From Azadirachta indica (taxonomy: Eukaryota > Streptophyta > Magnoliopsida > Sapindales > Meliaceae): a stretch of 64,000 nt of DNA. Below are positions 11,400 to 23,639 of the stretch, in pieces. The notes under the pieces are model-generated. The model did no database searches, had not been told where the DNA came from, and was given only the letters and a program-made list of their open reading frames with translations. The translations under genes were made by a program, and so were the position numbers. The DNA is taken from NCBI GenBank assembly GCA_022749755.1, contig CM040442.1, positions 6,236,457 through 6,300,456 of the forward strand. Direction: 5' to 3'. Within the stretch, counting starts at the first letter, position 1. Each line of letters begins with the position of its first letter.

Positions 11400-12120
11400 G
11401 AGCACAATAAGGAGCAGAGTTTGATGATTTCTGGTCTGAGCCATTTCATTTATGGATAGTGATCATTGTTTGCACAAATGGACTGTAATTTGATCTCAGA
11501 GCTTCTTGTCGTCCGGTCTCACTTGTCATTTGTTTTGTCTGTACTGTTCTTTTCCCTTTTCCAAATAATAATATATTCTTCGTCAATTGCTTTCCTGGAT
11601 TGAGTGCCTTCTTGTCAGTTGCTTAACAGAAATAAAAATCCTTCAATAAGATTCAAGTATTAGCTGTTTCTCTTTAATCACATCATGAAGTTCAATATGA
11701 TTTCTAACACTAATCAGATATGCATGCACAATCCTCTGTAATTTCGATGATCTCGTGCAAAAAGTTTCTTTGCAGAGGAGAAGTATGGTTTCTGTAAGAG
11801 ATTTCCTATTTGTGTATCTATCTGCTTATGGATGTAATTTGATAAGATCTTCATGCTGTTGTTGGAGTGCAAGCAGAAGAGAAATGGAAAATTAAGTAAA
11901 AGATATGAGAAAAGTAAGTTCTTTGCCGAAAAATTTACTGATTTTCTAGGGATATAGGGCTGCTGCAGGGCCACCTACAGTTTTAGTTGTTCTATGGTGA
12001 AATAACTTAATCTCAAATTCCACAAATAAATCTACTTCAAATTTTGTCTTTTACGAAGTCAAGAGACAATTGAATTCCTTCCTTTAATAATTCAACTAAT
12101 CCAGAAAGGCACTTCTTTCA
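11400..12120 (+). repeat. 3' UTR and downstream block, copy 1
   Basis: Bases 11400-11700 repeat the 3' UTR of the other copies. Bases 11700-12000 ('agttctttgc.gaaaaattta', 'gggctgctgcag', 'ttttagttgtt') match 25340-25440 and 33240-33430. Bases 12040-12120 match 33920-33990. This is the downstream module of the tandem unit and is non-coding. Confidence 0.7.
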
Positions 12121-12150
12121 TCATTCAGTCTTAAGTTCATAATATTAATT

Positions 12151-12226
12151 CATATGGTTGCTTTATGTAGAAGCACGATTTCAAAGCCCTGAATGAAAAT
12201 GGAAATCTAACAAATCAACATCCATA
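12151..12226 (-). pseudogene. Fragment of the racemase gene (exon 2 start and intron end)
   Basis: On the + strand 'atggttgcttta' (12153-12164), 'tttcaaagccctg' and 'ggaaatctaacaaatcaaca' follow the same order as 34368-34435, where exon 2 of the racemase-family gene meets its intron. About 350 bases of exon 2 and its downstream flank are missing just before it. The splice acceptor CTGCA has become CTGAA. The fragment shows that the neighbouring racemase gene was once included in the duplicated unit. It is non-functional. Confidence 0.65.
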
Positions 12227-12229
12227 TTA

Positions 12230-13228
12230 TTTTTTTATTTATTTTTCTTTTATCATCTTGACCCCGACCATTCTACGCCCTACTCAATCATACACACCTC
12301 ACCAGTTCCGGAGTTAAGTGAAATGATGAGCGGCTATTGGACTAAGCATGAGTGAATACTCTATTGACATACATCCATATATATTTAACCAAATTTAATA
12401 TTAACTTAAACTTTGATCTTTCAAGTTCAGAAAATTCAATAAGAGACAAGAAGTTTAGTTCTCAATACACTTGTTATTAACCTAAGCCAAAACCAAAAGG
12501 TCTCTTGATTTAATTGAAATTTAATATCAGTGATGAAGGCTACCAATATCGCTAGGAGGAGAAAGAAAAGTAAAGAGAAATAATTTGGAGAAATTTAATA
12601 AATGAAAAACAAGTTTCTTAAATTTGGCGAAGAAATAATTTTTTTTATTTGTAGTTTAATTAGTTGTACTACGATAGTTGATATCATTCAAAAGCACCAA
12701 TAAAAATAATCTCTAGAAGTAGTTTTTAATGCTAATAGAGACAACATCTTGGATGATCAGGCATTTTGAAAAATTAGTAATAAACTGTAATCTCCAACAA
12801 TTTCTTTGTTCTCAATGCCTTTTAATTTTCAGGAATTAATCATTTCAACAGTTTTCATGGTGCTAAAGGTATCCAACAAAGAAAAGGGACAATTTTTAAT
12901 AAAGCTTTTGTGTTGATTCTTAGGTGTAGTGCCTCTTCCCTTATGTTGCTTAGTGATACGAGTGTAACTTTTCACTCAAAACTAAAATTGAGAATCGAAG
13001 CATATGAATGATTAGATATTTCTAAAAAATATTAAAGGTTTTGGAGTATTAGACCAAATATTTGTTGAAAATTTTTTATTTGATAAATGCTTCAACAGAA
13101 AATCATGATAAACATTTGTATTAATAAGTTAAGGTATACTAAAAGTAATGTCCATAAGAAAAGATTATGCTTCAATAGTAACTATCTTGCGCTTATATAT
13201 TTAGAAGATAATTATAAATTTAACAATT
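12230..13228. repeat. Downstream module shared with 25600-26990
   Basis: Bases 12250-12370 ('cttgaccccgaccattctac' and onward to 'actctattgacata') match 25628-25745. Homology continues through 'agagacaagaa' and 'aggaattaatcatttcaaca' up to about 13170. At 12905 this copy lacks the element found at 26363-26670, so it serves as an empty-site control. There is no gene. Confidence 0.7.
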
Positions 13229-13507
13229 TAACTTTGTTATTAATACATAATGACCAATATAATCTTATAATTTATTTTTTAATTATTGTGTATTCAATAT
13301 TTTAGATAATTAGTCTTTAAATTATTATTATTTTAAGTAATTTTATTCTCTATATATTAATATTATATTCAATATTAATAGTAATAATTTAATATAATGA
13401 GAATAAAGTTATTTAAAATAATAATACTTTAAAGACTAAATATTCAAAATATAATAGTCAAAAATTAAATCATAATGATTTATTGGTTATTATGTGTTAG
13501 TAATAGA
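13229..13507. mobile_element. Hairpin (inverted-repeat) element
   Basis: The left arm (13229-13356) and right arm (13402-13507) are imperfect reverse complements. For example, 'acataatgaccaatat' pairs with 'ttattggttattatgt', and 'tagtctttaaattattatta' pairs with 'taataatactttaaagacta'. The two arms with a short AT-rich loop suggest a MITE-type element. The target duplication is not clear, and the AT richness lowers certainty. Confidence 0.5.
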
Positions 13508-13899
13508 TTTAAAATGTTCAATTTATATACTTTTTAAATATATAAGAGCAAGACAGTCATTTGTATAGTCACAAAGTAACTCCAAGGGTATATATTGTTT
13601 CCGTATATTTTAGAATGTATCCGTTATTTTTGAAATTTCAAGAAATATTTATATTTTACCCATATATCAGGTATCTATCAATACCTTTAACAGGATAATG
13701 GTCATTTGTTGATAAATTCATATATTAATACTTATTCTTAAAACTATAAAATGATTCAAGTTAATGGGTCAAACTTTAAGAACTTATATGCCATTAACCT
13801 AAACTAAATTTTTATAAATATGACCCACAAAACTTATACGTGGTCAACGAAATATTGGAATCAATTTATACGAAATTTAAATAGTGGGTTTTCAATAAG

Positions 13900-14460
13900 T
13901 TATTATGAAACAGGATCCCCCATTTCAATTAATTGTCTTATGATAGCTGTCATCACTACTAGTTATTATTATAAATCACCTGCAAATTAAAGTAGTTTTT
14001 TAACACTCATAGGGATAATGTTAGGGGTAAAAATAAGGTTGTTCTTGGAGTATTAGGCCAAAAATCTGTTGGATAAATGCTTTGGTAGCATAATTAGAAT
14101 ACATAGCTGCATCAGTAAGTCAAAATCTACGAAACATACTATTCTTCAAGAAAGATTTCGTCTATTTAGAAGAATGTCCAAGTTCAAATTAGATTTTACA
14201 AGACTCTAAACTTCAAGATACATTAATAATTATTATGTTTACTCTAAGGGCATGCAGTTTCAATAGAAAAACATAAAACAACTATAAAGAAGTTATAGTA
14301 ATAACTATATAAAGAGAGAGTAAAATATATTTATTGAGAGGATTACTTCTCCACTTCTCATCTTCTGAAAATGTCGTTGGCTATATACCAGCTTTACTGT
14401 ATAAGATACCATGCTACCATTAAATTAAAAATCAATATTGTGATAAAATTAACCATCAAG
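13900..14460. repeat. Intergenic module, second copy
   Basis: This pairs with 8455-8960 as described there. Sequence from 13507 to 13900 is AT-rich with nothing recognised. Confidence 0.6.
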
Positions 14461-14689
14461 CTGTAACTTGTAACCAATAAATTACAATATTTATAATATG
14501 TTATATATATCTTGTATAGTCAATAAAATCATACTTTATAACCAAAAAATAAATAATGACATGTGTCACAATATTTAATAAATATACATCAATAAAATCA
14601 AGGATTATCAAACATATTCCCTTTAATTAAATTTACCAGAGGACGTATATACCAACTAAAATCATCATGTTCTGAGATGTTATCTAACA

Positions 14690-15010
14690 ATATTGAACGG
14701 TTCACTGTTGACATTAAACATGTGCAGACCTTTGAACAAAACAAATTAAATAAAAGTAACTTTCAGGTGTCGCTTGGCCAAAGTGCATCCTTACACATGC
14801 ATGCATATCAAACTTAATTTTCTCCAAACGAAGACTGAAGAGTGAGAAAGTTATATTCATTTCTTGGAATCAATTAAAATTATTATTATATGATTTTTTT
14901 AAAGAGGGTTGGTAGGAATTAATTAGGACAGTACTATTTTAATTTCCCTATCCGCAAGTTTAGTCACCGTAGAAAATTTCTGCACTAGTGTGAAGGGAAT
15001 CATTAGTGTT
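14690..15010. repeat. Resistance-array upstream block, copy E
   Basis: It contains 'cttggccaaagtgcatcctt', 'acacatgcatgcatatcaaa', 'cgaagactgaagag' and 'gtagaaaatttctgcactag', as in copies C and D. It precedes an orphan leader. Confidence 0.75.
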
Positions 15011-15179
15011 ATGTGCTAACCATAAGTGAAAACTCGACCAGCAATTAATAATGTTATTAAATTTACAGATTTGAAGGGAAATACAACACTGATCTACCCC
15101 ATAGCCTTATTTCTAATTCTATAGCATGATTTTTAACTTTTTTTTTTTTTCACTTTTTCTCTCTCTAATCAACACATGA

Positions 15180-16310
15180 TCCAAAAATACAAAAACCAAC
15201 GTTCCTTGTTGAACTGCCATCAATACAAAACAAATTAATTAATATACCTGCTCATCCTTTTATTTATTTAGTTTTGCGACAATCATAAAAAAAAAAAAAA
15301 ATACGTCACAAATTAATTAATACACCTACTCGTCCTTTTATTCATTTACTTTTGCGACAACCATCAAAAGATATATATGGTGAGATCTCAATAAATGAGT
15401 ATCATCAAAACATATTATATTTATATCATAATTAATTAACATTAAAATTCTAAGTATAATGAATATGTAATTTTGTATCATTAAACTAATAATTAATTTG
15501 CAATACTAAAATTTATATAAATATGAATTTTTAAACCCAAATCAATATAAAAAATTATTAAAATAATGTATTTATTTTATAACATTAAATTAATATTAAT
15601 TTTATATAAAATTAAACTAATAATTTACAGTAACAAATTAAAAAAATAAACTAATAATTAATTTCTACATTAAAGAATTAGATATAAATTTATAAATTAA
15701 AATTAATTTATAAAAATAATGGAAACAATATTTATTATGTAATGTTAAACTAATAATAAATTTGTATAGATTAAACCAATCATTTCTAACAGTGTAACTG
15801 AAATTTTAGGCTGCAATTCGCCGTTTTCCGTAATGTAAATGCTTGCTTGGAAGATAAATCCAAGCCAATAAGATGATATTATTTAAAATTTATAAACTAA
15901 TTTATTTAGAGAATGTGAATGCTTACTGTTACTAAAATACAAATTTATCCTTAAAAAGTTGATCCAAAGGAACGCAGACAGAAGGGTAAAGTTCGACTAA
16001 CAGGAGAATCAGGCACATTACCCTTTTATTTCTGACGTAATCACCCCATACGAATGCAAATGTCCTGCTTTTATATTTATATACTTAGTATCCAAATTAA
16101 GGTAAGCTCTTCCTGATGAACAGCTTGCTTTTCTCAATAATCCTCATAAACATAAATCTTTTTCCTTAAATCATTGACCTTTTTTCATTTTTTTTTTTCC
16201 TTGTCACCAACATAAATCATTTCCTATAACTCATTGCTTGTTCTTCATTTTTTTCCTTTAATTTCTCAATAATCCTAACAAACATAAATCTGTTCCTTAA
16301 ATTAAAAGGA
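15180..16310 (+). promoter_or_regulatory. Orphan resistance-gene promoter and leader without a gene
   Basis: Bases 15180-15235 match the promoter start at 4395. The string 'gttgatccaaaggaacgcag' near 15958, 'gttcgactaacaggagaatc' and 'cccttttatttctgacgtaa' match 4490-4600. TATA-like 'ttatatttatatac' follows at 16071, and about three leader repeat units lie at 16128-16310. No ATG-GGT or coding sequence follows. The promoter is split by an AT-rich stretch (about 15370-15950) and by a short direct duplication (15231-15284 and 15310-15364). Confidence 0.6.
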
Positions 16311-16500
16311 ATTAAGTAATTATTTCAATAGATAAATTTTATAATTTATTTTAAGAAAATAACTTTAAATTTTTAAATAAATAAAGATATTTTAAATAAT
16401 TTCATCTTTTAAAAAAGTTATATTATACATATATTGAACTTCTTCTAATAAAAAAAAATAGTTAATTAAAAGAGAAGGTATTTTATAGTTAAAATGGATG
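16310..16500. mobile_element. Truncated relative of the MITE-like element at 3284
   Basis: 'gaattaagtaattat', 'taatttattttaa..aaataact', 'aaatttttaaa', 'aaagatattttaaataattt' and 'tattgaact' are in the same order as at 3410-3550. It replaces the missing gene body after the orphan leader. Sequence from 16500 to 17150 is AT-rich and gene-free. Confidence 0.4.
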
Positions 16501-17149
16501 CTCAAAAATAATTCAACGTCTTTTTTATTTTAATTATAAATTTTGCTCTGGATATATATCTTATACCTTGTATTATTTGGTATACAATCTCATCTTCATT
16601 CTCTAATATTAAAAAAATATTGACATACCCCATAAAGTTATTCCATTAATTTTAAAATACCTCTTAATGATACGTTTACTAAATACCCCTAAATGACATA
16701 TCTTGTTAAAAGTTCACACTTTCAACATTGAGATTGTCATGAGAAAACAAATATTCCTAATTTTTCTTTTAATTCGTATTCATCACTTTAGCCCTTAAAA
16801 CTTTCAAATATGTGCCTTTAATTAGTATTTTTCACATGTTAGTCACAAATTTCTCAAAGATTTCTCATATAAGGCATAAATACAATTATGTAATTTGAAT
16901 ATATATCCTTTAGTGCAATTGCTTGACCGTTACACTGTTGAAGGAAATTGAAATATTCCTCTTGTATGGTAACATTAATTTTATAAGAAGACTTTGCAAC
17001 ATGGATGTGAATGATGAACTTGATTAGCCACATTTTCTGCATGCTCTATACACTTATTTATCAGTAGATTCGTTTCATTAATTTAACCTACAACATCCCT
17101 GAACTTACACAATTACAGAAATATTGGGCTCAAATTTATATGGAATTTA

Positions 17150-17940
17150 ATGGGTTTTCAATAAGTTATGAAACAAAATGCTTCTATTTCTAAAAACTGA
17201 TAACGAGTCTCAATTCTTTAACCTTCAGGATTCGCCTGGCGAAAGTGCATTATTTCACGCATACATAACAAAATTCTTTCCGAATGATCCTGCAAGAGTA
17301 GCTTAGAAAGTTATATTCATTGCTGGAAACAGCTGTATGTTATTCTAGGATTCATCGGAGAGGGACAGGCCTTGAATCAATTAAAATGAAGTGGGCACAT
17401 GCGGTTAAGAATAGGACAATATATTTTATTATTCCAATCAGAGGACTACTCAAGTCATCATAAAAGGTCATTATTTTATTTAGACATGTCATGTTGCAGG
17501 ATGTAGTCATCGCGCAGAGTTTGTATTGGATCACTGATTCAACTTTGGGTTCTGTTTTTTTTTTTCAAGAAAAATGTAGATATAAGTATTTATATATAGG
17601 TGTCAAAGAACAAATTAACTTGTTATATTGACAACGATGCTTGGGATACATGTTCTAATTATACAGCTAACACAACAATTATATACGTTTTTCAATGTTA
17701 ACATACACATATACAAATAATAAAAAAAAAAATGAGTAGTAGTGAAGGGAATCATTGGTCATTTTTAATTATATTTACAAAAGGGACTGCCAACTGAAAA
17801 TCACGTCCTAGGATATGCATGTCTAACAATGAATAAGTAATATATTTGTATGATTTAGATAGTTCCACAGATTCAGGACGCCATGTGGTCCGCGTCTATC
17901 TGCAAGTTACTCCAATTATTAATTCTACATACAAAATCTA
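17150..17940. repeat. Resistance-array upstream block, copy F
   Basis: Closely paired with 1490-2230 (shared 'gagtctcaattctt', 'agctgtatgttat', 'gagggacaggccttg', 'ggtcatt.ttttatttag', 'catgtggtccgcgtctatct'). It precedes the gene copy at 18142, so copies B and F mark two units that share a recent ancestor. Confidence 0.75.
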
Positions 17941-18141
17941 GATCTCTTCAGTTAAAAAAATATGCATGCCACAATTTTGTAAATATATTAGACATAATAA
18001 GCCTTAATTCACTTGCACAAACAAAGCTAGATTGATCTCTTCCTATCATACTTCTTTATCAGCTGCAGAGCCTGCCCTTCTTAGTAATTCTCACAAACAT
18101 AAATCTTCCCCATTGCTTTTCTTCCCGTTTTCCTCCTAGTA

Positions 18142-19262
18142 ATGGGTAACACCATGTCAAGCTGCTTAACACCCGACTCACTTTGTTTCTGTTTCTCTTA
18201 TATCGCTGAAGAAGCAAATTACATAAGGCATCTCGAGGAGAATCTTGGGACCTTGCAGACAGAACTTGATAAATTGCTTCAGACAATGGATGATCTTTTG
18301 AACGAGGTTGAGAATGCCGAAAAACTACCAATAAACCAGCGGACAAACCAGGTGAGGGGGTGGCTAGAAAGAGTGCAAGAAATGGAAACTGATGTAAAGA
18401 AGCTGCTAGAAAGATGGATATCTAGAAGTTGATAGACTGTGTCTTGGAGGCTTTTGCTCCTTGGATTTGCAAACAGAGTACGATGTCGGGAGACAAGTAC
18501 CCGGATTGACGGACGGAGTGACCAGGTTGAGAGATGAACGAAGAGAAATCAGAGACGTTGCTGCGAAGATACCAGAAGGTGCAGCACTTGCATTACCTGT
18601 TGACCCCATGATAGTGGGTCAAGAATCAACACTGAAAGAAGTTTGGAGATGTCTTAGAGAAGAGCAGGCAGGAATTATTGGCCTTCATGGTGTAGGAGGG
18701 GTCGGCAAAACTACCTTTTTAAAACAAATAAACAACAAATTCTGCAGTGAAGAGCACAACTTTGCTGTTGCCATCTGGGTGGTTGTGTCTAGACAGCCAA
18801 AAATCGAGCAGATGCAAGATGATATTGGAAAAAGGATAGGTTTCTCAGACGATTCATGGAAGAGTAAAAGTATTGGAGATAAGGCTTCGGACATCTCCAA
18901 CATTTTAAGCCAAATGAATTTTGTATTATTATTGGATGATATATAGCAACGAATTGAATTAGCCGAATTGGGTATCCCTCTTCAGAACCTGAATATATCA
19001 TCCAAAATCCTCTTCACAACTCGTTCTTCTAATATCTGCTGCCAAATGAAGCTAAAAAGATGTTTGAAGTGAAGTGTTTGACAGAAGATGAAGCTTGGAG
19101 TTTGTTCGAAGAGAAAGTCGGAATATCCACCATTAAAGGTGATGCTGGTATTCGTGACCAAGCGGAAAAGGTCGTCATGGAGTGTAATGGTTTGCCACTT
19201 GCACTAATTACCATTGGTCGAACCATGGCTTCGAAAAAACCACTTGAAGAAGCTAATATATA
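18142..19262 (+). pseudogene. CC-NB-LRR gene, truncated inside NB-ARC
   Basis: It begins with MGNTMS, a good myristoylation signal, and a coiled coil. A single-base insertion near 18400 ('ctgctagaaag' against 'ctgctgaaag') shifts the frame. The next frame carries the P-loop GVGGVGKTT near 18695-18721 and WVVVSRQ. Kinase 2 reads LLLDDI and then a TAG at 18943-18945 where paralogues have TGG (Trp). A missing G near 19037 ('ccaaatgaagct' against 'ccaaatggaagct') shifts it again. Homology stops after the GLPLALITIGRTMASKK motif at about 19250, and upstream-block DNA follows. ARC2, the MHD motif and all LRRs are absent. It has at least three lesions besides the truncation and is a clear pseudogene. 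Confidence 0.9.
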
Positions 19263-20175
19263 GATAAGACAATAATTAGTAGAGGGAATCATTTGTCATT
19301 TGCTAAATATACATCATTATAGCTGCTGTGATTTGTTAATGATCCACCAATCAACACGACTTTCACAAGTTAGAAGATGGAGTGATTTTACCTTAGCATT
19401 GAGGTTTCAAAAATTGTCATTTTAGTGTGAAAGACATTTTAGTACGTTGGATTCTTTCATGCATTACTCATTTAGTTATTTGAACGTTTTTTCTATTTGT
19501 CATTTGTAGTCTTTATAATTTTAAAAAATTTCACTTTAAAAATTTTGTGCATCTGTAAGTCTTAATTAAACCTAGTTTGATATTACTCCTTCTACTTCTT
19601 ATATATTTATTTTTTTAATTACATTAAAAATCTATCGAAAACTAAAAATTAAGAGTTTTAATTAAACTAAAATTGAAAGTTTTAGTTGAATCTAGTCTAC
19701 TTTCTCAATTTTTGAAGGAAGTCAAGCCTTCCAACTAAAGGATAAGGATACCAAACATCCTATCAAAGGGGTTATTGACACCTTTTGTCTTTCTTAACAT
19801 TACTTAATTATTTACATGTATTTTTCTACATTTCGTGAGCAAGAAAAAGATATATATATATATATATATATATGAATAAGCCTCAAAGGAAGCTTCGAAA
19901 CGATGTACTGCAAGTAAGGTTTAGTTGAGAAATTTTGTTTTTCTCCTTTCGCTTTTAGTTGGGTGGCTAGGTTTAATATGATCTAAAGTTTAATATACAG
20001 CCCTTGCCTAAAGAAAAAGTACTGTTTACAGAAAATTCTTTTCTAGAGCTTCAATTTCTTTTCGGGCAGTGAATACAATGGTTTAGATCAACATGGATAT
20101 ATATGTTGTACATATAGTCTGTTTATTTCCAAATTAATTTCTTTTAGACAACTGTTTGTTCATAAATTTTCTAAT
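19252..20175. other. Recombination junction and unrecognised spacer
   Basis: From 19252 the sequence ('gctaatata', 'agagggaatcatttgtcat', 'tttgctaa') matches 3080-3150 in an upstream block. Then 'gatccaccaatcaacacga' near 19340 matches 29875, also upstream DNA. From about 19400 to 20175 I recognise nothing; it contains a TA run at 19851-19873. The normal promoter and leader of the next copy are not present. Confidence 0.55.
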
Positions 20176-20179
20176 GACA

Positions 20180-22795
20180 CCTGCGTCACTTTGTTCCACT
20201 TCCTCCTTCAGCCGAAGAAGCAAAATATATAAGGCACTCGAGGAGAATCTTGAAGCCTTGAAGACTCAATTCAATAGATTGATTCAGACAAGGGACGATC
20301 TTCTGAACGAGATTAAGATTTCTGAAGAACAACCAATGAAACGGCGGACAAACCAGGTGACTGGGTGGCTAAAAAGGGTTCAAGAAATGGAAACGGAAGT
20401 TAAGAAACTACTAAAAGATGCATCTCAAGAAGTTGATAAACTACGACTTGGAAACTTTTTTTCCATGCACCTGAAATCAGGCTACGACATCGGGGAAAAA
20501 GTACCCAGATTGAAAGGAGGAGTGACCAGATTGAGGGATGAACGAGTGGACATCAAAATCGTTGCCGCGAAGATACCAGAAGGTCCAGTAGTTGCAATAC
20601 CCGTTGACCCACTTATAGTGGGTCAAATATCAACATTGGAAGAAACTTTGGGGATGTATCACAGAAGAACAACTGAGAATTATTGGCCTCTATGGTCTAG
20701 GGGGAGTGGGCAAAACCACTCTTTGGAAACAAATCAACAACTTCTTCTGCACTAAGCAGCATAATTTTAACGTCGTTGTCTGGGTAGTTGTGTCTAGAGA
20801 GGCAAAAATTGAGCAGATTCAAGATGAGATTTGGAAAAGGATAGGTTTGTCTGCCGATTCATTGAAGAATAAAAGTGCCAGAGACAAGGCTACGGAGATC
20901 TGCAAAATATTAAGCCAAAAAAATTTTGTGTTATTACTGGATGATATATGGGAGCAAATTGATCTATCCGAAATGGGTGTCCCTCTTCAAAGGCTGAATA
21001 TTGCATCCAAAGTATTATTCACAACTCGATCTCTTGACGTTTGCGGCCAGATGGACGCTGACAAGAAGTTTGAAGTGAAGTGCTTGACAGAAGATGATGC
21101 TTGGAGTTTGTTCCAAGAGAAAGTCGGAACATCCACGCTTGAAGCTGATGATGGTATTCATGAGCAAGCGAAATTGGTCGCTAGGGAGTGTGATGGTTTG
21201 CCACTTGCGCTAATTACCATTGGTCGAACCATGGCTTCCAAAAAGACACTACAAGAATGGGAAGAAGCTCTTGGGTGCTTGAGAACATCATCATCTGAAT
21301 TTTCAGGTATGGATGAGAAGGTGTATTCGCGTTTAAAATTCAGTTATGATAATTTGCCAAACAAAAATAAACCTCGCCTCCTGTACTGTAGTTTATTTCC
21401 TGAAGATTATAGGATTCCTAAGGAGGAGTTGATAGATTATTGGATTGGTGAAGGACTTTTAGATGATTTTAAGCATGGATACACCAAAATTGGTGAGCTT
21501 CTCAGTGCATGCTTACTAGAGGAAGATGATCATCATCATGTCAAAATGCACGATGTGATTCGTGATATGGCATTGTGGATAGCCCGAGACATTGAGAGGG
21601 AGGAGATCTTCTTAGTTCGAGCAGGAATTCAATTGACTGAAGTACCGAAGTTAAAACAATGGCCAGGGGTCAAAAGGATATCATTGATGGAAAATCAAAT
21701 TCAGTGTCTGGGCGGAAGACCTAATTGTCCTCGTCTCCAGACTTTGCTTCTTAATAAAAACTACATGAATTTTATAACTCCCGGTTTCTTTCAGTCTATG
21801 CGCAATCTTAGAGTTTTAAACCTAGGAAACAATCCCTATCTAGACAAAGTATCCTCAGGAATTTCAAGTTTGGTCTCACTCTCGATCTGTTATTTACTTC
21901 CATAAAGGAATTGCCAGCGGAGTTGAAGGCCTTGGAAGATCTCAAATATTTGACATTGGAAGGCATACATTTGCTCCATCATATTCCACATCAACTGCTA
22001 TCTAGCTTATCAAATTTGCAGGTACTTAAAATGCTGGATTGTGCTGATTTTACTAAAGCAAAAGAAGATAGTGTTCTATTTGAGGATGCTTTACCTCTGA
22101 TGAAGGAATTGCTATGTTTGGAATATTTAGAAATATTCACCTTTGCCTTCTGTAGTTCTCCTGCTCTCGAAATATTTGTCCTCCCAAAAATTGCTCTACT
22201 GTGCTCAATTTGTGCACCTCAAAGACTTTTACCAGACAGTTTCGCTTAATGATTTACCTCTACTACAAATGAAGAATCTCAGGAATTACAAATTGACGAA
22301 ACTGATTTGAAAGAGTTGAAGATTGACAGTGTTGGACAGAAAGAAAAAAGGCTACAAAATCATTTCCGCAGTCTTCACACGATTTACATAGAGTATTGCT
22401 CTAGTTTGATGGACATGACATGGATTGTTTTTGCTCCAAACCTCAAGAAGATCGATATATGGTATTGCGATAACATGGAAGAAATAATCAGTGTTGAAAA
22501 ATTGACAGAAGTTTCGGAGAAAATGGGAGAGCTCAACTTGTTAGCAAAACTTGAAGTTCTATGCCTAGTAGGCCTAGGACATTTAAAGAACATCTACCGG
22601 AATCCCTTGCCCTTTCGAAAGCTGAGGACAATTGAAGTGATTGGATGCCCAAAGCTGGGTAAACTTCCACTCGATTCCAACAGTGCAAAAGAACGGACAG
22701 TCGTTATAAAAGGACAGAAACACTGGTGGAAAAAGCTAGAATGGGAGGATCAAGCCACTGAAAATACTTTTCGTACCACTTTTCAAGAAGCCTAA
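20180..22795 (+). pseudogene. CC-NB-LRR gene with lost start and four indels
   Basis: Homology to paralogues begins at 'cctgcgtcactttgttcc' (20178); the MGN start is missing. The coiled coil runs to about 20640. One extra base near 20648 ('gaaactttgggg' against 'gaagtttggag') shifts the frame. The next frame carries the P-loop (20700-20725), WVVVSREAKIEQIQ, LLLDDIWEQ, FTTRS, GLPLALITIG, CSLFPEDY, KMHDVIRDMALW and the first LRRs. A 7-base deletion near 21877 ends that frame. A 2-base deletion near 22177 leads to a stop at 22249, and a 1-base deletion near 22287 returns the frame. The tail to 22795 (KGQKHWWKKLEWEDQ..., TTFQEA) is intact. All motif residues are conserved, so decay looks fairly recent. 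Confidence 0.9.
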
Positions 22796-23590
22796 CGATT
22801 AGAGCAACATGGAGCAGAGTTTGAATATGATTGATTTCTGGTCTGAGCATCTTCATTTATGGATTTCAGTCCTGATCCTTTTCATTTAAGGTGGTGATTA
22901 TTGTTTGCATAAATATCCTGTAATTTGATCCAACAGCATCTAGTTGTTTGGCATCACTTGTCCTTTGTTCTGCTTGTACTGTTGTTTTTCCCTTTCCGAT
23001 TAATAATGTATTCTTCCTCAATTGATTTCCAGGATTGAATGCTTTCTTTTCAGTTGCTTAGCAGAAATAAATATCGTTGAATAAGAGCATCTTGTTCTTC
23101 TGTTTGCACTGTTGTTCTCTTTTCCAATTATTAATGTACTCTTCGTCAATTGCTCTCCTGGATTGAGTGTTTTCTTGTCAGTTGGTTACCAGGAATAAAT
23201 CGCCTTCAAATATTAGTTGTTTCTTTTATCCAATCATGAAGTTCAAAATGATTTCCAACGCTGATCAGATATGGACGATTGGAGCGCAACAAGAAGCAGA
23301 GCTTGAATATGGTCGATTTCTGGTCTGTGTCTTTTCATTTATGGGTGGTGATTGTTGTTTGCACAAATGGACTGTAATTTGATCTAAGAGCATCTTGTTA
23401 TCCGGTGTCATTTGTCATTTGTTTTGTCTGTACTGCTCTTTTCTCTTTTCCAATTAATAATGTATTCTCCGTCAATTGCTTTCCTAGATTGATTAAGATT
23501 CAAATATTAGCTGTTTCTTTTTTATCACATCATGAAATTCAATATGATTTCTAAGATTAATCAGGTATGGATGCCCAATGATTGGTATTT
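22796..23590 (+). repeat. Tandemly repeated 3' UTR
   Basis: The 3' UTR seen once after other copies is present about three times here. The core 'tactgttg..ttttc...aattaataatgtattc' followed by 'tttcctggattga' recurs near 22975, 23105 and 23430. The pair 'aaggagcagag..tgaatatga..gatttctggtct' occurs near 22808 and 23290. The short ORF at 23167-23382 is a by-product of this repeat, not a gene. Confidence 0.65.
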
Positions 23591-23639
23591 CTACTAGTAT
23601 GCAACTTAGTGCTAAAGCTAAAGCTGCTGACTTTATATG

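Noticed and set aside
13087..13305. 72-codon + strand ORF
   Set aside because: It is very AT-rich, overlaps a hairpin element and resembles no protein.
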